DNA of 64,000 nt from Flaccisagitta enflata (lineage: Eukaryota; Chaetognatha; Sagittoidea; Aphragmophora), in assembly GCA_965153355.1 (NCBI GenBank), contig OZ231126.1, positions 26,226,001 to 26,290,000 on the forward strand. The letters are read 5' to 3'. Numbering within the stretch: position 1 is the first letter of the stretch; the number at the start of each line of letters is the position of its first letter. This document shows positions 27,156-40,214 of this stretch, in pieces. The notes beneath the pieces were generated by a model that had not been told where the DNA came from, ran no database searches, and saw nothing but the letters and a program-made list of their open reading frames with translations. Both the position numbers and the translations under genes were made by a program.

Positions 27156-27343
27156 TTTTTAGTCGCGTGCACGCGACTCTACACCCCGCTTTGTCCGTCG
27201 GTCGGTCGGTCAGTCCGTCACACTTTACTTTTTTATGATTTTTATTGTTGGACCTCACTGCTCCTCCCCAAATGGTCCAGTGACCTCAAATATGGCCCCT
27301 GCCCACCTGCACGCGACTTCGGTAGCCGAGTATCCGGCCTTGC
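27156..27343 (-). repeat. hairpin-ended dispersed repeat, AGTCGCGTGC subfamily
   Basis: On the minus strand it runs from CAAGGCCGGATACTCGGCTA, GAAGTCGCGTGCAGGTGGGC, to a CGAC run, GGGGTGTAG and hairpin AGTCGCG-TGCA-CGCGACT then AAAAA. AGTCGCGTGCA at the 5' side is the exact complement of the 3' arm. Confidence 0.82.
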
Positions 27344-27708
27344 TCCTGCAACGTGGCATCCTCCAATACTCATAAAGACACAATATTTATGACATTCATA
27401 CACACATGAGTGTAGCACAGTAATGAAAAGAGAGATGCAAGAAGAAAAAGCAAACAAAACAAAATGACGCGAAACAAAACAAAACAAAACAAAACAGAGA
27501 CAACAAGGGGATCACATTGCAGTGCGAGATGTAATCAGTGAGATAAAACCCATACAAGGGATAGAGTGTCACTAGATTTGGCACGATGCAAAAAGCCAGC
27601 TTGACGGCGCTCAACCAATTCTTCCTAGGTTTTTCTGCCTAAGGAATGTTGCAGATTGGTGACGCTTTCGAAATGTCTGAAAAATTCGACCTCCACCTCT
27701 TCCTTTTT

Positions 27709-28218
27709 GGGCAGCGGCCCCAAAGGGGCCGATGACCTATGCTTTCACATAGGGGAAATTTCTCCTTCTCCTTCTCCAGTGTATCCCCCCCCCCCCTTCC
27801 GCTTGAAACTCTGTCTCGAAGCTCAAATCCCAGACTTGAGGCTCAAATCCCAGTCTCGAGGCTCAAACCCCTATCTTGAGGCTCATATCCCAATCTCAAG
27901 GCTTTAATACCAATCTCAAGGCTCAAATTCCACACTCAAGGCTCCAATCCTAGTCTCGAGGCTCAAATCCCAGTTTTGTGGCTCAAATCTCAGTCTTGAG
28001 GCTCAAATCCCAGTCACGAAGCTCAAATACTAGCCTCGAGGCTTAAATCCCAGCCCCGAGGGTCACATCCCAGACTGAAAGCTCACATCCCAGCTGCAGT
28101 AAAAACAGCATAGGTCATCGGCCCCTTCGGGGCCGCTGCCCCTCTAACCACCTCACACCCACATGAACTCACATAGGGGCATCGGGTACCGCTGACCATC
28201 TAACGCTTTTGCGACTAT
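27709..28218 (-). repeat. minisatellite-bearing inverted-repeat element, copy 2
   Basis: It is the reverse of copy 1: GGGCAGCGGCCCCAAAGGGG at 27709, about fifteen 20-nt GAGGCTCAAATCCCAGTCTC units, GGCCCCTTCGGGGCCGCTGC near 28120 and GGGTACCGCTGACCATCTAA CGCTTTTGCGACT at the end. The last 35 nt match the start of copy 1. Confidence 0.75.
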
Positions 28219-28484
28219 TTCCTTTCTTTCCACCTTCTCCCTCTAACCTTTTCACTTTTCGGTTGGTTCTGCTTATCCCAGCTTCTCCTACTCACCCACC
28301 TGCATCCTTCTTTTACTCACCATCCTCCTCATACTTTTCCTCCATTTCCTCTTTTCTCCTCCTTTTGACTTCCAACTTCCTGATAACGTCAAAAACCCCT
28401 TCGGCTTCGGATTAAACGACAAGACGAGATTTTCTCATCTTTTTTTCATTTTCTCTTTTCTCTTCTCTGTTTTCTCTTTGATTC

Positions 28485-28736
28485 TTTTTAGTTGCGAACA
28501 CGTAACTCTATGTCCGTTTGTCCGTCCGTTCTTCCATCCGTCCGTCCATCCGTCCATCCGCCCGTCCATCCGTCCGTCCATCCGTCTATCCATCCGTCCG
28601 TGATGATCGAGTTGAAAAGTGGGAAAACGAGCGATTTAGATACATTATGTTCATGTTTATGTGTTGGGAAGGGGTTGGGATGTTGATGGGGGTTGGATGC
28701 CCCTGCCCAACCGTCCGCAATTATATCACTTGTTCC
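28485..28736 (-). repeat. hairpin-ended dispersed repeat, AACAAGTGA subfamily
   Basis: Minus strand: GGAACAAGTGATATAATTGC, GGACGGTTGGGCAGGGGC, a G/A-rich (GGAT/GGAC)n run, hairpin AGTTACG-TGTT-CGCAACT (one mismatch) then AAAAA. Confidence 0.75.
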
Positions 28737-28798
28737 TTTTCTCTACCGAATCTTTCAAACGATTCACCTGCATTGCTAAAAAAGATTAAAGGTATTTG

Positions 28799-29006
<208 letters not shown>

Positions 29007-29277
29007 AGTTTTGTTAGTGTTGCTAGTGCTGTTAGTGTTGATAGTGGTGTTAGTGTTGTTGTTGTTGCTTTTGTTGTTGCTGTCTCTCTCTTCTTTTTTC
29101 TTGGCCTTTTTTCACGGGTTTTTGCCAATTCAAGGCGCTGAATAAAGGCTCTTTTTCTCATTTTCTTTTCTGTTTGCAGAAAAGTAAGTTAAAAGCCAGG
29201 GTGAGGTTAAGTTGAAAAGGTTGAGGAGGTTGAACAGAAATTAGAAAAGTGGATCTTACAGCTTGGAAAAGAAAAAG

Positions 29278-29425
<148 letters not shown>

Positions 29426-29859
29426 TCACAAAACGATAGGATAGAAAAGCTGTGGTTACCACCCAGGTCTCCAGAGCAAGACAGTCAAACAGAGAAAGAG
29501 GCGGCGACTGACTCTTTTTAAAGTGGTGGAATGGTGCTGGAAATGTTGTTGAGGGGGCGACTTTAGATCTAGAAAAAATCTTTGTTTAGAAAAAGTGGGG
29601 AAAATACCAAGATGTTATTTCCAATGTTCTGTGTTTTGAATGTGCATGTTGCATGTTCTAAAAAAAAACTGGTTAGCAAAATCGAAATGGTCCAAGAACA
29701 AAAAACTATGTGAACTTTGTTTTCAAATGGTTTAAGGAAATAAGGTGGTAAAAAGTGATGCAAAAGCGATGAAAAAGAGTTAAAAAAAAAGAGGGAGCTG
29801 ATCAGTTGACAAAGGCGACAAAAGACGATAACATTCACCCTCGATGCGCCAAAACTGAA

Positions 29860-29949
<90 letters not shown>
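29860..29949. repeat. (AG)n microsatellite flanked by GACAGA
   Basis: About 44 AG units, then ACAGACAGACCAAGAGACAG. Confidence 0.95.
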
Positions 29950-29958
<9 letters not shown>

Positions 29959-30371
29959 CAAGAGACAGAAATAGAGAAAGAGAGATAGATAGACAGGCAG
30001 ATTGTCAAACCAACTGATGCGGATAGAAAAAGAGACAGAGAAAGGCAAAGAGTATAGATAAACTGGGAAAGACAAACGAACAAACAGAAATGTAGACAGA
30101 CAACGAGACTAGAAAATAGAAGCACTGGCTGAAAAACATAAGTATAGCAGACAAAGTCACTCAGACGCTTGTACTCAGATAATAGGACAGACACAGACAG
30201 GGTGGGACTGGCCTGGGTTAAGAAAGAGAAAGAGATACAAAGGAAAACCTGAACCAACTTTGAAATTGCAAGGAAATTGGAATTTTGACTTTTCGGTTGT
30301 GAAGAGAAAAACAATCTCTTTGACTAGACTGCTTTTTTCCTTCCTTTTCTTTTTGACCTTTCGCCCTTCAT

Positions 30372-30403
30372 TCTTTTTTTCTTCCTTTCTTTCTTTCTTT
30401 CTC

Positions 30404-30479
<76 letters not shown>

Positions 30480-30516
30480 TCGTTCTTTGTTTCTTTCTCT
30501 CTTTCTTTCTTTCTTC

Positions 30517-30555
<39 letters not shown>

Positions 30556-30715
30556 TTTTTCATCCTTTCTTTTCCTCTTTCTTTTTTTTCTTCTCGTCTG
30601 TCTTTTTCTCATTCTGTCTTTCTTTTTTTTTCTTCCTTTCTTCCTTTCTATTTTTTTCTTTCTTCCTCTCTTTCTTTCTTTCTTTCCTTTTTTTTTTCTT
30701 TTTTTTTTTCTTTCT
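30372..30715. repeat. (CTTT)n tract
   Basis: Nearly pure CTTT from 30383 to 30560, then a degenerate pyrimidine tract; a (CT)n of about 27 units follows at 30771-30825. Confidence 0.92.
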
Positions 30716-30769
30716 AACTTTTTAGCTTCTAGGCCAAAATGTCTGAGTATGAGTGGAACTAATGCAGAA

Positions 30770-30828
<59 letters not shown>

Positions 30829-31539
30829 ACCATATCGTTTCTGGCAAATAAAAGAGAGAGACAATGAAAATGAAAAAAAAAAGTTTTAAAGCTGGAAGAT
30901 GGTGTTGGTCTGAAATGGTTGGACCAAATTTCACGATCACAATTATGAGGGAAATAAATCTTGGGTGGAAAGGATTACCACATCCACTTTCACTTGAAAC
31001 CCATGATGACGAGTTCCAGAATAGGATTTCTTTTTTTAAGACAAGGTAGAGTGAGAAGAGAAACTTGATTTCTTCTTGGTGGGTTTAGTGAGTGCGATGG
31101 AAATTACACAGACTTGTTGTTGGAGGCATTAGAAGTTTGTTGTTGCTCTTGGCGTTGTGTTGGTGAGAATCTTGATGCTACGCATTGAAGGCTGGTAACA
31201 ATCAAGATAGAAATCTGGGCTTCTGTAACCTGTATAAGTCAATCAATTGTCTAATCGTCAAATATGACAGGAAGACATGAACCTTGTCTCATTTGAGTAG
31301 TTAAGTATTGGTTTACTATCGATGAAAAAGGGAACGGGTGATTTTTTTTTCTTTTTTTAGGGGAAGCGACATTGACACAGTATCAAAAGACGATAAATTC
31401 AATGGCCACAAATGGCAGTATAAATACCCACGTTAACATGAATTTGAAAACGATACAAGATGCTTTACAACGCGGCTAAAGGAAATAAAATTTGGGAGTT
31501 TTGGAGAATAGAATGGCAAATTCTTCCTCTTTTCTTTTC

Positions 31540-31931
<392 letters not shown>

Positions 31932-32551
31932 ATGCTCTCATATCATGTATTTCCATCGATGGAAACAATTCTCTGCTAGACTGCTCCGCACTGAAGCAAA
32001 ACAGAGAGAGGGTGATGGAACAATGGCCATGGGCGCAGAGCACGTCAACGATTATCACAAGACTCTCATAGCTTGGACTCAGAGAGAGACAGGACTGATG
32101 CAGAGAGACAGAGACAGCGAGATAGTGAGAGGGCGAGAAACAGAGGCAGAGACGGAGACAGGCACAGACCTGAAAAGAGATGAAGAGAGTTCAGAGTGAA
32201 ACTTCAGTGTCAAACAGACACTGTACAAGTCTAGACAGAGATTATTTCTCCGCTTCCATCTACCCTAACCAACCCCTTCCCCTCCGCCTCCCCTTCCCCA
32301 CCAAGCCTCTCTCTGTTCTTGGGCAATGTTGGAAATAATTTGACGACTTTTACAAGCAATCCGAAGATTCTGGCGCATTTTATACGACATGACGACAATT
32401 TACCATGTTCTGCTGCAAAATGCCCGGATAAACAAATACAATGCAATACAAAACTTATCCTTCTTATCTTTGATGATCTTGTGTCAGAGTCCATTTTTGA
32501 AGGTTCCCCTCTGTGTGTCTGTTTATCCGGCTTTCTGATGATACATCTATC

Positions 32552-32796
32552 TTTTTAGTTGCGGACACGTAACTCTATAAGAGGCTTTGTCCATCCATCC
32601 GTCTGTCGGTCCGTCCGTGATGATCGAGTTGAAAAGTAGAAAAACGAGCGTTTTAGATACATGCGTTTTAGATACATGCGTTTTGGATACATGTTTGTGT
32701 GTGGGAGGGACGTGGGGTGGGGGTTGGGGTGTGGATGAGGGTTGGATGCCCCTGTCCACCCATCCGCAACGATGTTGTGACCCCGCGTCACTTGTT
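32552..32796 (-). repeat. hairpin-ended dispersed repeat, AACAAGTGA subfamily
   Basis: Minus strand: GAACAAGTGACGCGGGGTCA (5' hairpin GTGAC-GCGGG-GTCAC), CGTTGCGGATGGGTGGACAG, a GGAC run, CCTCTTATAG and hairpin AGTTACG-TGTC-CGCAACT then AAAAA. It contains a short triplication of ATACATGCGTTTTAG. Confidence 0.8.
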
Positions 32797-32805
32797 CTAT
32801 TTCTG

Positions 32806-32816
32806 TCCTCTCTCTT

Positions 32817-32849
<33 letters not shown>
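32806..32849. repeat. (CT)n microsatellite
   Basis: About 20 CT units directly after a dispersed-repeat copy. Confidence 0.9.
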
Positions 32850-32852
<3 letters not shown>

Positions 32853-33704
32853 CATTCATCTACCTACAGCTACGCCGTTTAGCCAATTCAAAATAATTGA
32901 ATACGCTTCAAATGCCTCTGACGTAAAAGTCTAGAATGCTTTTTCAACTGAGGCCAAAAAAAGCTATAATTTTCGCGTTTTTCGACATTGATGACAATCC
33001 ACTTTCCGAGTCAACAACAACGGCCTCGATGTCAACTTGACATTGATTACAGTCACCTCTCAATGTCAACTTCGGTGTCAAACTCGGCCTCGGTGCCATT
33101 TTGACACTGACGACCACCACCACACATTCGTAGTCATCGTTAGCGTTATTAGAGTTCTCTGAAGAAAAAAAGAAGAAATGACAAACAAGGAGAAAAAATA
33201 GAAAAAATGAATACAAAAAGAAAAAAGGAGAAAGTTATGAAAAGAAAGTAAAGTAAAAAAAAAAACAAAAACAAAAACAAAAAAAACTAAGTAAAGAACA
33301 AAACAAAACAAAGCAAGACCAAAACAAAATTGAAAAAAAAAATCAACATTAAAAGCAGGAACAAATCTTGTCATTATTTATCGAAAATTTAGTGCGTTTT
33401 GCTTGCGCAAATTATTTTCTCCATGGTTCAGCTTTACTTCGCACTTACAGTTCATACGCCTGCCAAAGGATTTTTAAAGGAATTTGGAAGAAATTTAATC
33501 TTCTTTTCTTCCTTTTGATTCCGATTTTCTCGCCTTAAGCTTGGCTCTGTCTGTTTTTTTTTCTTTTCCCCCCTTTTTAACTTCATTCAGTCCTTTTCGA
33601 TTCCTTTTTCCTCTCTTTCGCTTTCTTATTCTCTCTTTCTTCTCTTTCCTCTTTTACAGTCGTAAAAACTTCGTTTTCAGTTTGAAATTCGATTTGGTTT
33701 CCCC

Positions 33705-33709
<5 letters not shown>

Positions 33710-33792
<83 letters not shown>
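33710..33792. repeat. (AG)n microsatellite
   Basis: About 41 AG units. Confidence 0.95.
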
Positions 33793-33795
<3 letters not shown>

Positions 33796-33959
33796 TTGCT
33801 GTCAGACCATGATTATGGCGGCCATAATCTTTAAACCTTATCTAAGGCAATGATTTTCATGGAAAAGGGAACGAGCATAGAGTGGACCCTTAAAAAGCCC
33901 CTTAAAGGCCCCTAAAAGGTCCGAGGAGCCTAGAGCCATGGATTTTAAAACAGAAGCAA

Positions 33960-33960
<1 letters not shown>

Positions 33961-34058
<98 letters not shown>

Positions 34059-34059
34059 C

Positions 34060-34090
<31 letters not shown>

Positions 34091-34116
34091 GAGAGAGAGA
34101 CAGAGAGAGAGAGAGA
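33961..34116. repeat. (AG)n microsatellite with AGAC interruptions
   Basis: About 65 AG units, interrupted by ACAG at several points in the right third. Confidence 0.95.
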
Positions 34117-34214
34117 ACTTTCAATGCCATATTGCCTTATGCCATATTGCCTTATTGGCTCCTTTTTTTCCCTCTTTAATTTATTTTCAGTTTTTATTAG
34201 CGGGGAGGGAAAAC

Positions 34215-34320
<106 letters not shown>

Positions 34321-35346
34321 GCAAGAGAAAGAGCAAGAAAGAGCAACTGCAGCGGGAGAACATTTTACGGCACTTTTAAACTTGTTATTTTTGCATTTTT
34401 TCTCCCTTTCCTTCCTTTCCCTCTTTCTGAGGGGCTCTCATTATTGATTTTACGGTTCTCCTCCTCCTCTTTTACTCTTTCACTCTTCTCTTTTCTCTTT
34501 TCTTTTTCATCTTTTCTCCTCCCACTCTCTTTACCCACTATCTCTGTCCTGTTCATGAGAAGGAGAGGCCTGATTGACTTTCCATTCATTGACGAGTCGT
34601 AAAAAACGTAAAACGATGAAAAGACGCTTTCATTTACCTCTTGAATGTTTAGTCGCTTTTTTTGCCACTGATTCTCGCTTTGCTTTGCTCTTGGTCGTTT
34701 CTTTGCTCTCTTTTCTCATTGAAATGTGTCACTACACCTCTTTTATCGCGCTTCTTTCTCCGTGTACAACCACATTGAAAACAAATATTTCTGAATGTGC
34801 TCACAGTACGTCCATGAACTCTCCAAAGGATACGTATACATGATGCAAAAAAGGTGGAGGTAGCCATGCATTTCTGTCTGGAGCAATGTTGTATATCCTC
34901 ACCACCACCATCATCATTCCCTTCATCATCATCCTCTTCCTCCTTTTCGTCATGATCCGGTCTGTCCTCTCTTACCCTGTCGTCCGCTGTCGTCCTCTGT
35001 CGGCCCCTGTCGCTTCTTATTTGTGTTTTTTGTCCGCGCTGTCACTTGCGCCTTCTTTCTTTTTCAGTTCATCCTCCTCCTTATTTTCCTCCTCCTCCTT
35101 CTCCTCCTCTCCCTCCACCTCAGCAACATTTCCTTTGTACCTTTCCCCCTGTCAACTTATTATAGTTGAACCTCCATTTCATTCAATAATGTTTTATTTT
35201 CTTTCTCTCCTTGTTTTCCTCTTATTTAATTCATCAACTTTCTCTTTCATTTTTTTCCTTTTGTTTTTCTTCATCTTCCTTTTCTCCTTCAACTCTTTCT
35301 TCTTCTTTTCCTTCCTCTACTTTACCTTCAATCCTCTCTTCTTCAT

Positions 35347-35815
35347 TTTTGGGCAGCGGCCCCGAAGGGGACAAAGTCCTGTGGAACAGGGGACTTTGTC
35401 TGTCCCTGTTCGTCCAGTGTCCCCTCTCTAGGCCCCTTCAGGCCTGAAATCTGCCTTCAGATTTCGGGTAATCTGGGCCTCTCAGGCCTGGAAATCTGCC
35501 CTCTCAGGCCTTGAATCTGCCCTCTGTTTGAACACCTGCCTCAGATTTGGGTTATTTGGCCCTTCAGGTTTGGAATGCCTACTTGAAATCTTGCCCTCTC
35601 AGATCTCAAGGCCTGAGAGGGCAGGATTTCAGGCCTGAGAGGGCAGATTTTAGGCCTGAGAGAGATTTCAGACCTGAGAGGGTCTGGGGGTGGATGGACG
35701 GACGGAGAACGAAAGTCCTCCTGTGTTCTACAGGACTTCGTCCTCTTTCAGGCTGCTGCCCTGCCTCTCATTCCGATTTATAACAAAAGTAGGCAACGGG
35801 TATCGCTGACTAACA
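35347..35815 (-). repeat. minisatellite-bearing inverted-repeat element, copy 3
   Basis: GGGCAGCGGCCCCGAAGGGG then ACAAAGTCCTGTGGAACAGG opens it; a core of CAGGCCTGAGAGGGCAGATT units follows; then an inverted ACGAAAGTCCTCCTGTGTTC and GCAACGGGTATCGCTGACTA at the far end. Confidence 0.7.
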
Positions 35816-36159
35816 TTGCCCTTGAAGAATTCTGTTCATTCCTGTTAACCCTTTCTTCATAGTCTTCCTCCGCCTTCTCTCCTTGTCTTCTCCTCTGCCT
35901 TGTTCCTCCCTGTCTCTTCCTCGTCTTCCTTCGTCTTCTCCTGTCTTGGTTCTTGTCTCTTCCTCCTTCTCCTCCTTCTCTTCTTCTCCTCGTCTTGTTT
36001 TCCTTGCCCATTCCTTCCCTTGTCTTCTTTCTGCCCTTGTCTTGTTCTCCCCGTCTTCTCCTCCTCGTCTTCTCCTCCTCGTCTTGTTCTCCTCGTCTTG
36101 TTCTCCTCGTCAACCTCTCCCTCACATCCGGCTGTTTGAGGAAAGCGATTTATTTTCTC

Positions 36160-38330
36160 TTCCTTCTTGATTTATGTTCCTCCGATTGACCCTTTGACCT
36201 CTGACCCGGGCGTCACTCCAAGAAGCTGCCAAAGAGCCTCATTCAAAAAACCACAATAAATTTCAAAGGGACCGACTTTAAAGAGAAGGAAAGAGAGTTA
36301 GTGAGAGTGAGAGAGACAGAATGGTTAAGGAAAAAAAAACAAGAAAGAACAAGTGAAAAAAACGACTAGGGTGGGTTTTCTCTTAGGGAAAAGGAAAAGT
36401 GGGAGGGAGTTAAATCAGTTTAGTAATGGGTGGACAGGACCATGGGGATACTGTCAGTAATGATCCTTGCGAGACTCAGTAAGCCTATGCAAGTGGTTAA
36501 GAGTGGATGTTCAAGAATGGAAATCGACCCAAATCGTTTTGAAAAACAAGGCCGTATACACTCGCGGACGGGTGGGCAGGAGCGGAATAGTAAGCAAGCC
36601 CAAGAGGGCAACAGTCGCGTGCGTCTGGAAATGACAAACAAAAGGCCGTGCGTTATGTATTGATACAATGTCGAAACAATGTCGATACGATATCGAGACG
36701 CCGTCGATACAATATCGATATGATACAATACCCAAAATACCCAAAAACACCCATTCTCATTCCCATGTGAGTCTCTACGGGTGACCACTGCACTGAATCT
36801 TAAAGTTAAAGACTCATAAGACGAGGGGAAACTCTTCATTCTGAAATTTTGAAACTCGGGACTTCGAGACTTGAAGGCGTTGAGACTTGAGCTCTCGACA
36901 TTCTGGGAATTCAGACCTCCCCCAATGATGATCACATAGCTCCAAGACACACAGATCATAGCCAACGGATAAACTTAACTAAAACCCTCCTACAGTCTAC
37001 AGTACGGATACATCACGAAATATCTTTGATAGCCTACGCTCGGCCATGTACAAATAGTTTTAAAAATCTCTTCCTAGTTACTGCTGCACTCAGCAAAAAA
37101 CGGGAAACTTCATTTCATTCAATGTCAGGACTTGTCGCAAAATCCACTCAGCTTATCCTGACAAGATACCGCATAAAAAGCCCACTGGAGATCTAGAGAG
37201 TCCCATGACACTTATCGCTTAACAATAACCGTTTAACCCATACAACCACCCCTTATCCCGAGATTCCCGACCTACCACTCCCTCGGCCCACTTGTCCATC
37301 CCCTAAACCTTCACAGCTACCCCTATTTTTCTTTGAATCCCGTCCGAAGTTTCTTTCTCTTTTTCCCTTCTCTTGGACCTTTCCGTTCCAATTAAGTCTT
37401 ATAAAAGATTCAGCATTTTCTTCGACATCTTTGACGTCGGACGTCTCTCTCTCACTCTCTCTCTCTCTCTCTTTCTCTCTCTCGTTCTTTCCATCGCATG
37501 CCCCGCGTGGGACATGTGCGTGCGACTATATCAAAATCCGAATATGCACACGCACGATCTTACTCGTTTCATGTGACTCTGACATTCTGCTCGTGCATGT
37601 ATAAGCTGTTACGCAGCTTTATAGAAGGAAAATCCGCGCAAGTTACGAGAACTTTTTTCTCAAACTCATATCCTAATCAAACACGATAAGTTGTAAACGA
37701 AAACCAAGCTAAAAGCTGTGGAAATAGTACAAAGATAATTGAATAGTTAACCAAAAGTATAAATCATTAAATTACTTAGAATCGAATATCGGCTCCCTGC
37801 CCCTCTCACCTTCACCTTTTTCCACCATTCTCTCGTTATAAAAAGATAGCCAGTTTCTTATCGAATTCCGTGTCATTTAACGTAAGACCACCACCCAAAT
37901 AGAATCTTCAGGCTCCCAATTGGATACATTCTGAACGTCGAATATCAATTCCTCCTCCCACTTTTCATCTAAACTGATCATAATCGACTCCAGTTCTCCT
38001 CATCATCGTCTTTCACACTTAGTCTCTAAGCATTTATTCCACTGAATCCCATTCACTACCTCCCCTAACTTCTCCTTTACAAATGCAACCCATCATTTCT
38101 TCCCTTCGTCTATCTTCTCCGCTTATACCATGCCCCCTCCCTCCTCTATTCCTCGTTCCCATGTGAACACCATCCTTGCTTGTGTGACCACCCCCCCCCT
38201 TTCTCCTATCACAACATTCTTCCCATTCCCCCCCCCAACTCCTGATGAATATCACCTTTGCATCGGAAACCATTTCTTACCCCTTCATTCCTAGTTACCT
38301 TCTGAGTATCACCCTCACATAGGCCTCATC
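36160..38330. other. gene-free stretch
   Basis: Apart from two repeat 5' ends at 36.55 kb and a small (TCGATACAATG)n run at 36664-36735, I see nothing definable; open frames are short and of random composition. Confidence 0.45.
36545..36655 (+). repeat. two adjoining 5' ends of the hairpin-ended repeat
   Basis: AACAAGGCCGTATACACTCG with GCGGACGGGTGGGCAGGAGC is followed by CAAGCCCAAGAGGGCAACAG and TCGCGTGCGTCTGGAAATGA. The second part matches the start of the copy at 41043. No 3' hairpin follows. Confidence 0.65.
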
Positions 38331-38339
38331 TTTCCCTCC

Positions 38340-38640
38340 GCCATTCCCCACTTTCCCCTTCCATTTCTCGTTCCCTCATGAATATTATCCACCCCCACCA
38401 CCATTCCCCACTTTCCCCTTCGTTCCTCGTTCACTTGTGAATATCATCCACCCCCCCATTCATTCCCCACTTTCCCCCCTCCATTTCTCGTTCGCTCATG
38501 AATATCAACCACCCCCACTTCCATTCCCCACTTCCCCCCTCCATTCCTCGTTCCCTCATGAGTATCATCCACCCCCACTTCCATTCCCCACTTTCCCCCT
38601 CCATTCCTCGTTCCCTTGTGAATATCTTCCTCGCTTTGGC
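38340..38640. repeat. 60-nt minisatellite, about five copies
   Basis: Units of CCATTCCCCACTTTCCCC, TCCATTCCTCGTTCCCTC and ATGAATATCATCCACCCCC. Confidence 0.85.
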
Positions 38641-38979
38641 ACTGGTTCGTTCGTCGCAGAAGACCGCGTTGACCAGTCAAGCGAAATGCAATGCCTATGA
38701 GAAGATAGCAAGATGGGAATCATGATTCCAGTTGGAGAGAAGACGAAGAGGGAATAAACGGAGGACGAGGAGAGATAGAGAGAGAGGGGGGAGGGTGAAT
38801 AAAAGAAAGAAAAGAGTATATTGTGAGGATGATAACCGAGAGAGCCAAATGAGAGAAGAAAGGCGAAGGCAAACGAAAAGAAGGAGGATGGACTTGGTGG
38901 GAGAAAACGAGGGAGAATTTGACAAAGACTGGAATAAATAATCAAAGAGAAATTGTTTCACTGGTCTTAATTGTGGATA

Positions 38980-39565
38980 CTATCTAGGAAATATGTTTAG
39001 CAACACCTTTAAACAGAGATATTTCAACTTCTCATTTAAATAAGAGTAGAAAATTCATGAGTATTTTAATCTACGCCAAAAGATCTACAATCAGAGTGCA
39101 ATCTTGTCACTGTGCATCAAACCATTTGGAAATGCCATTAGTTTGAAGTTGATCAAATACTTTGAAAAATGGCAAAAAAAAATGGGACTCCTACCCTTCC
39201 ATCTTTGAAATTCTCTTTAATTTTACCAAAAAATGATAAAGACATGCGGATTTCACCACTGGTTAGCTCTTGAGCTCTAGTTTGATAATTTCATGGATAT
39301 TAAGGCAGATTTAAAATGAAAAGTAGCCCAATTTTGCAGTCAAAATAACCAAAAATCTACTGTTTTTACCGCAACCACCTCTTGGTTGTGATAAATAAAC
39401 CAAACTTGCGGTCCCTATATTGGATTGAAGATTGTTTTTCTCTTTTGTTCTAGTTAGTATAATTACAAAAATAACCAAAAACAATCAAAAACCTAAGTTT
39501 TGTGAACATGAGGGGGCAAAACATACTGTCAACCATAAGTGTTGCTAAACTTTTTTCCTAGATAG
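38980..39565. mobile_element. TA-flanked MITE
   Basis: Left TIR CTATCTAGGAAATATGTTTA is matched by the reverse complement of the right end (CTATCTAGGAAAAAAGTTTA), continuing GCAACAC in both. TA at 38978-38979 and 39566-39567. The interior is AT-rich and non-coding. The TIR of about 30 nt does not extend into a full palindrome. Confidence 0.75.
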
Positions 39566-39654
39566 TAGTATTCAAACCCCAAGTATCACCAACTCATGAA
39601 CAAAAGCCTGTTTGTGTCAAGATCCTCGTCACCTCAATGCTAACCCACATACAT

Positions 39655-39991
39655 TGGGGGCCGCGATAGAACATGATTTTGGCTTTACCACTTGGATATA
39701 TGTGCAATGTGTTTCTGGTGGCTTGCTAAAACTCAATCTCAAATTTAGGGGGCTTGTGACAAGAAGAACTACTTCCGTGCCACACCCTCATTCTCCATTG
39801 TAAATATAGGAGTTTTCTCTTGCTCTTCCTCCTCCTTATACATTTCAAGGCAAATATGGGGTGTTGCACGGAAGTAAATGTTGTTATCTGATGCTGTTTT
39901 CCTTTAACACATAAGGTGTATATGTTATTGCGCACTGTTCAATCATATGCCCGAGTGGCAACGCCAAAATCATGTTCTATCGCGGCCCCCA
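39655..39991. mobile_element. hAT-like foldback MITE with 8-bp target duplication
   Basis: The element begins TGGGGGCCGCGATAGAACAT and ends with its inverse; the arms pair through most of the 337 nt (for example ACTTCCGTGCCACACC against ACTTCCGTGCAACACC) around a centre near 39823. ACATACAT is duplicated at 39647-39654 and 39992-39999. An 8-bp duplication plus TIRs fits hAT- or P-like elements. No coding capacity. Confidence 0.82.
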
Positions 39992-40214
39992 ACATACATG
40001 ATCCTTTCTCTAATCACATATTTGCCATTGCCATGCCCATTCTTGCGGAACCAAAACATTTTTCCTATCGCCTTCGTTGCACTTTAAAACATTTCTACTG
40101 TCCTGTTCATACATTTCCGCCTTTCGCCACTGCAACATCCAGCCAACCCTAGCCATTTTTTACCTCCACCATTTTTGCTCTTCGTCATTGTTCTCAATAA
40201 ATACTTCTTGCTAT

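Noticed and set aside
30175-30889. Lys/Arg/Glu-rich or Phe/Leu-rich membrane-like frames
   Set aside because: Products of (CTTT)n and (CT)n; the hydrophobic look is an artefact of TTT/CTT codons.
35160-35185. TATAGTTGAACCTCC resembling a pogo/Tigger end
   Set aside because: Only 10-12 nt match, and no inverted partner nearby.
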